Below, one piece after another: positions 36,360 through 36,842 of a stretch of 36,842 nt of DNA; the stretch's first letter is position 1, and every line of letters begins with the position of its first letter. The position numbers were made by a program, and so were the translations under genes. The notes below the pieces were generated by a model that worked only from the letters and a program-made list of their open reading frames with translations, was not told the origin of the DNA and did no database searches. Source of the stretch: Syntrophobacterales bacterium. GTDB lineage: Bacteria > Desulfobacterota > Syntrophia > Syntrophales > UBA2210. The stretch spans positions 1 to 36,842 of the forward strand of contig JAGGXJ010000121.1 in assembly GCA_021163105.1 (NCBI GenBank). Reading direction: 5' to 3'.

Positions 36360-36841
36360 TATTCTTTGACGCGTGTAAGATACTCGCCTGTGCGTGTATC
36401 GATTCTTATTTTTTCTCCTTCTTCGACAAAGGGAGGCGCTTGAAGAGCATAGCCTGTTTCCACTTCAATTGGCTTGGTTCTTCCCGTGACGGAATCCCCC
36501 TTCGCCCAAGGCTCCGATTTGGTGACTGTAAGGTCCACGAAATTGGGGAGCGTGATTCCGAGCGGCTTCTCTCCGAAAAAAAGGATTTCCACGTCCAGGT
36601 TATCAGACATGTAGTTTTTCGCATCACCGACCTGGCCTTCTGTCAGATAGACCTGTTCATATGTTTCCGCGTCCATGAAACAGTACTGGTTATCTTCCTC
36701 GTAGAGATACTGCATCTTTTTTTCCTGGAGATTGGCTGGTTCGAACGTCTCCACGGAACGAAAGGTACGTTCGAACTGGTTTCCATTGATCATGTTTTTG
36801 AGCTTACATCGATAGAGGGATTGTCCCTTGCCGGGTTTTGA
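36359..36841 (-). CDS. efp: Elongation factor P, 3' part (5' end outside window)
   Basis: EF-P rescues ribosomes stalled at polyproline. The frame is open to the window edge. Although an ATG occurs at 36793, reading continues upstream through KPGKGQSLYRCKLKN, so that ATG is internal and the gene runs off the right end. The lysine in PGKGQ (36827-36829) is the residue that EpmA modifies. The rest shows the EF-P domains FERTFRS, MQYLYEEDNQYCFMDAETYEQ, the PNFVDL strand and the C-terminal RIDTRTGEYLTRV. About 161 of the usual 185-190 residues are visible. The stop overlaps the epmA start by one base (TAATG). Confidence 0.95.
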   Translation of the reverse strand, partial: SKPGKGQSLYRCKLKNMINGNQFERTFRSVETFEPANLQEKKMQYLYEEDNQYCFMDAETYEQVYLTEGQVGDAKNYMSDNLDVEILFFGEKPLGITLPNFVDLTVTKSEPWAKGDSVTGRTKPIEVETGYALQAPPFVEEGEKIRIDTRTGEYLTRVKE

Positions 36842-36842
36842 A

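Overview
This window looks like chromosomal DNA of a Gram-negative bacterium, most likely a member of the Desulfobacterota (the former Deltaproteobacteria). The support is indirect: an LPS heptose epimerase (HldD), a periplasmic HtrA protease and a lipoprotein indicate an outer membrane. GyrB carries the long insertion in its C-terminal half seen in proteobacterial enzymes. A Liv-type ABC transporter fused in one operon with an acyl-CoA ligase, a CaiB-type CoA-transferase and a biotin-dependent carboxyltransferase point to an acid- or fatty-acid-using anaerobe. This placement is an inference, not a phylogenetic result.

The core of the window is the replication origin. Genes to the left of about 4.6 kb (htrA, a fumarylacetoacetate-hydrolase-family gene, hldD, a TrmJ-like methyltransferase) all run on the minus strand. 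From 4.7 to 14.8 kb rsmG, parA, parB, dnaA, dnaN, gyrB and gyrA all run on the plus strand. The dnaA-dnaN spacer holds a DnaA box followed by six DnaA-trio units and an AT-rich stretch, matching the known layout of a bacterial unwinding element. The same bases form the spacer of a good sigma-70-type promoter for dnaN. Two DnaA boxes lie upstream of dnaA.

From 14.9 to 19.6 kb there is a small AsmA-like membrane-anchored protein, an unrecognised 97-residue protein on the minus strand, an archease-RtcB RNA-repair pair, a thioredoxin reductase and an FmdB-type zinc ribbon. From 20.2 to 23.1 kb come the CoA-transferase and the carboxyltransferase. They meet a convergent purD-purH operon across a bidirectional terminator. 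Minus-strand moaC, a PH-domain membrane protein and a Fis-like regulator follow.

From 28.0 to 35.4 kb a plus-strand operon carries livM, livH, a small lipoprotein, livJ, livG, livF and an acyl-CoA ligase. It probably couples uptake of a carboxylic or amino acid to CoA activation. It starts behind a strong promoter preceded by a cluster of three inverted operator-like sites. The window ends with epmA and the 3' part of efp on the minus strand, overlapping by one base, so the modifier of EF-P is made together with its substrate.

No CRISPR array, tRNA, rRNA, prophage or transposase gene was seen. The non-coding items of most interest are the compact origin and dnaN promoter overlap, a two-copy MITE-like repeat whose terminal TGA supplies the stop codon of the adjacent gene in both copies, a scattered CCCGA-TCGGG palindrome (one inside the repeat and one inside epmA), and the liv operator cluster.
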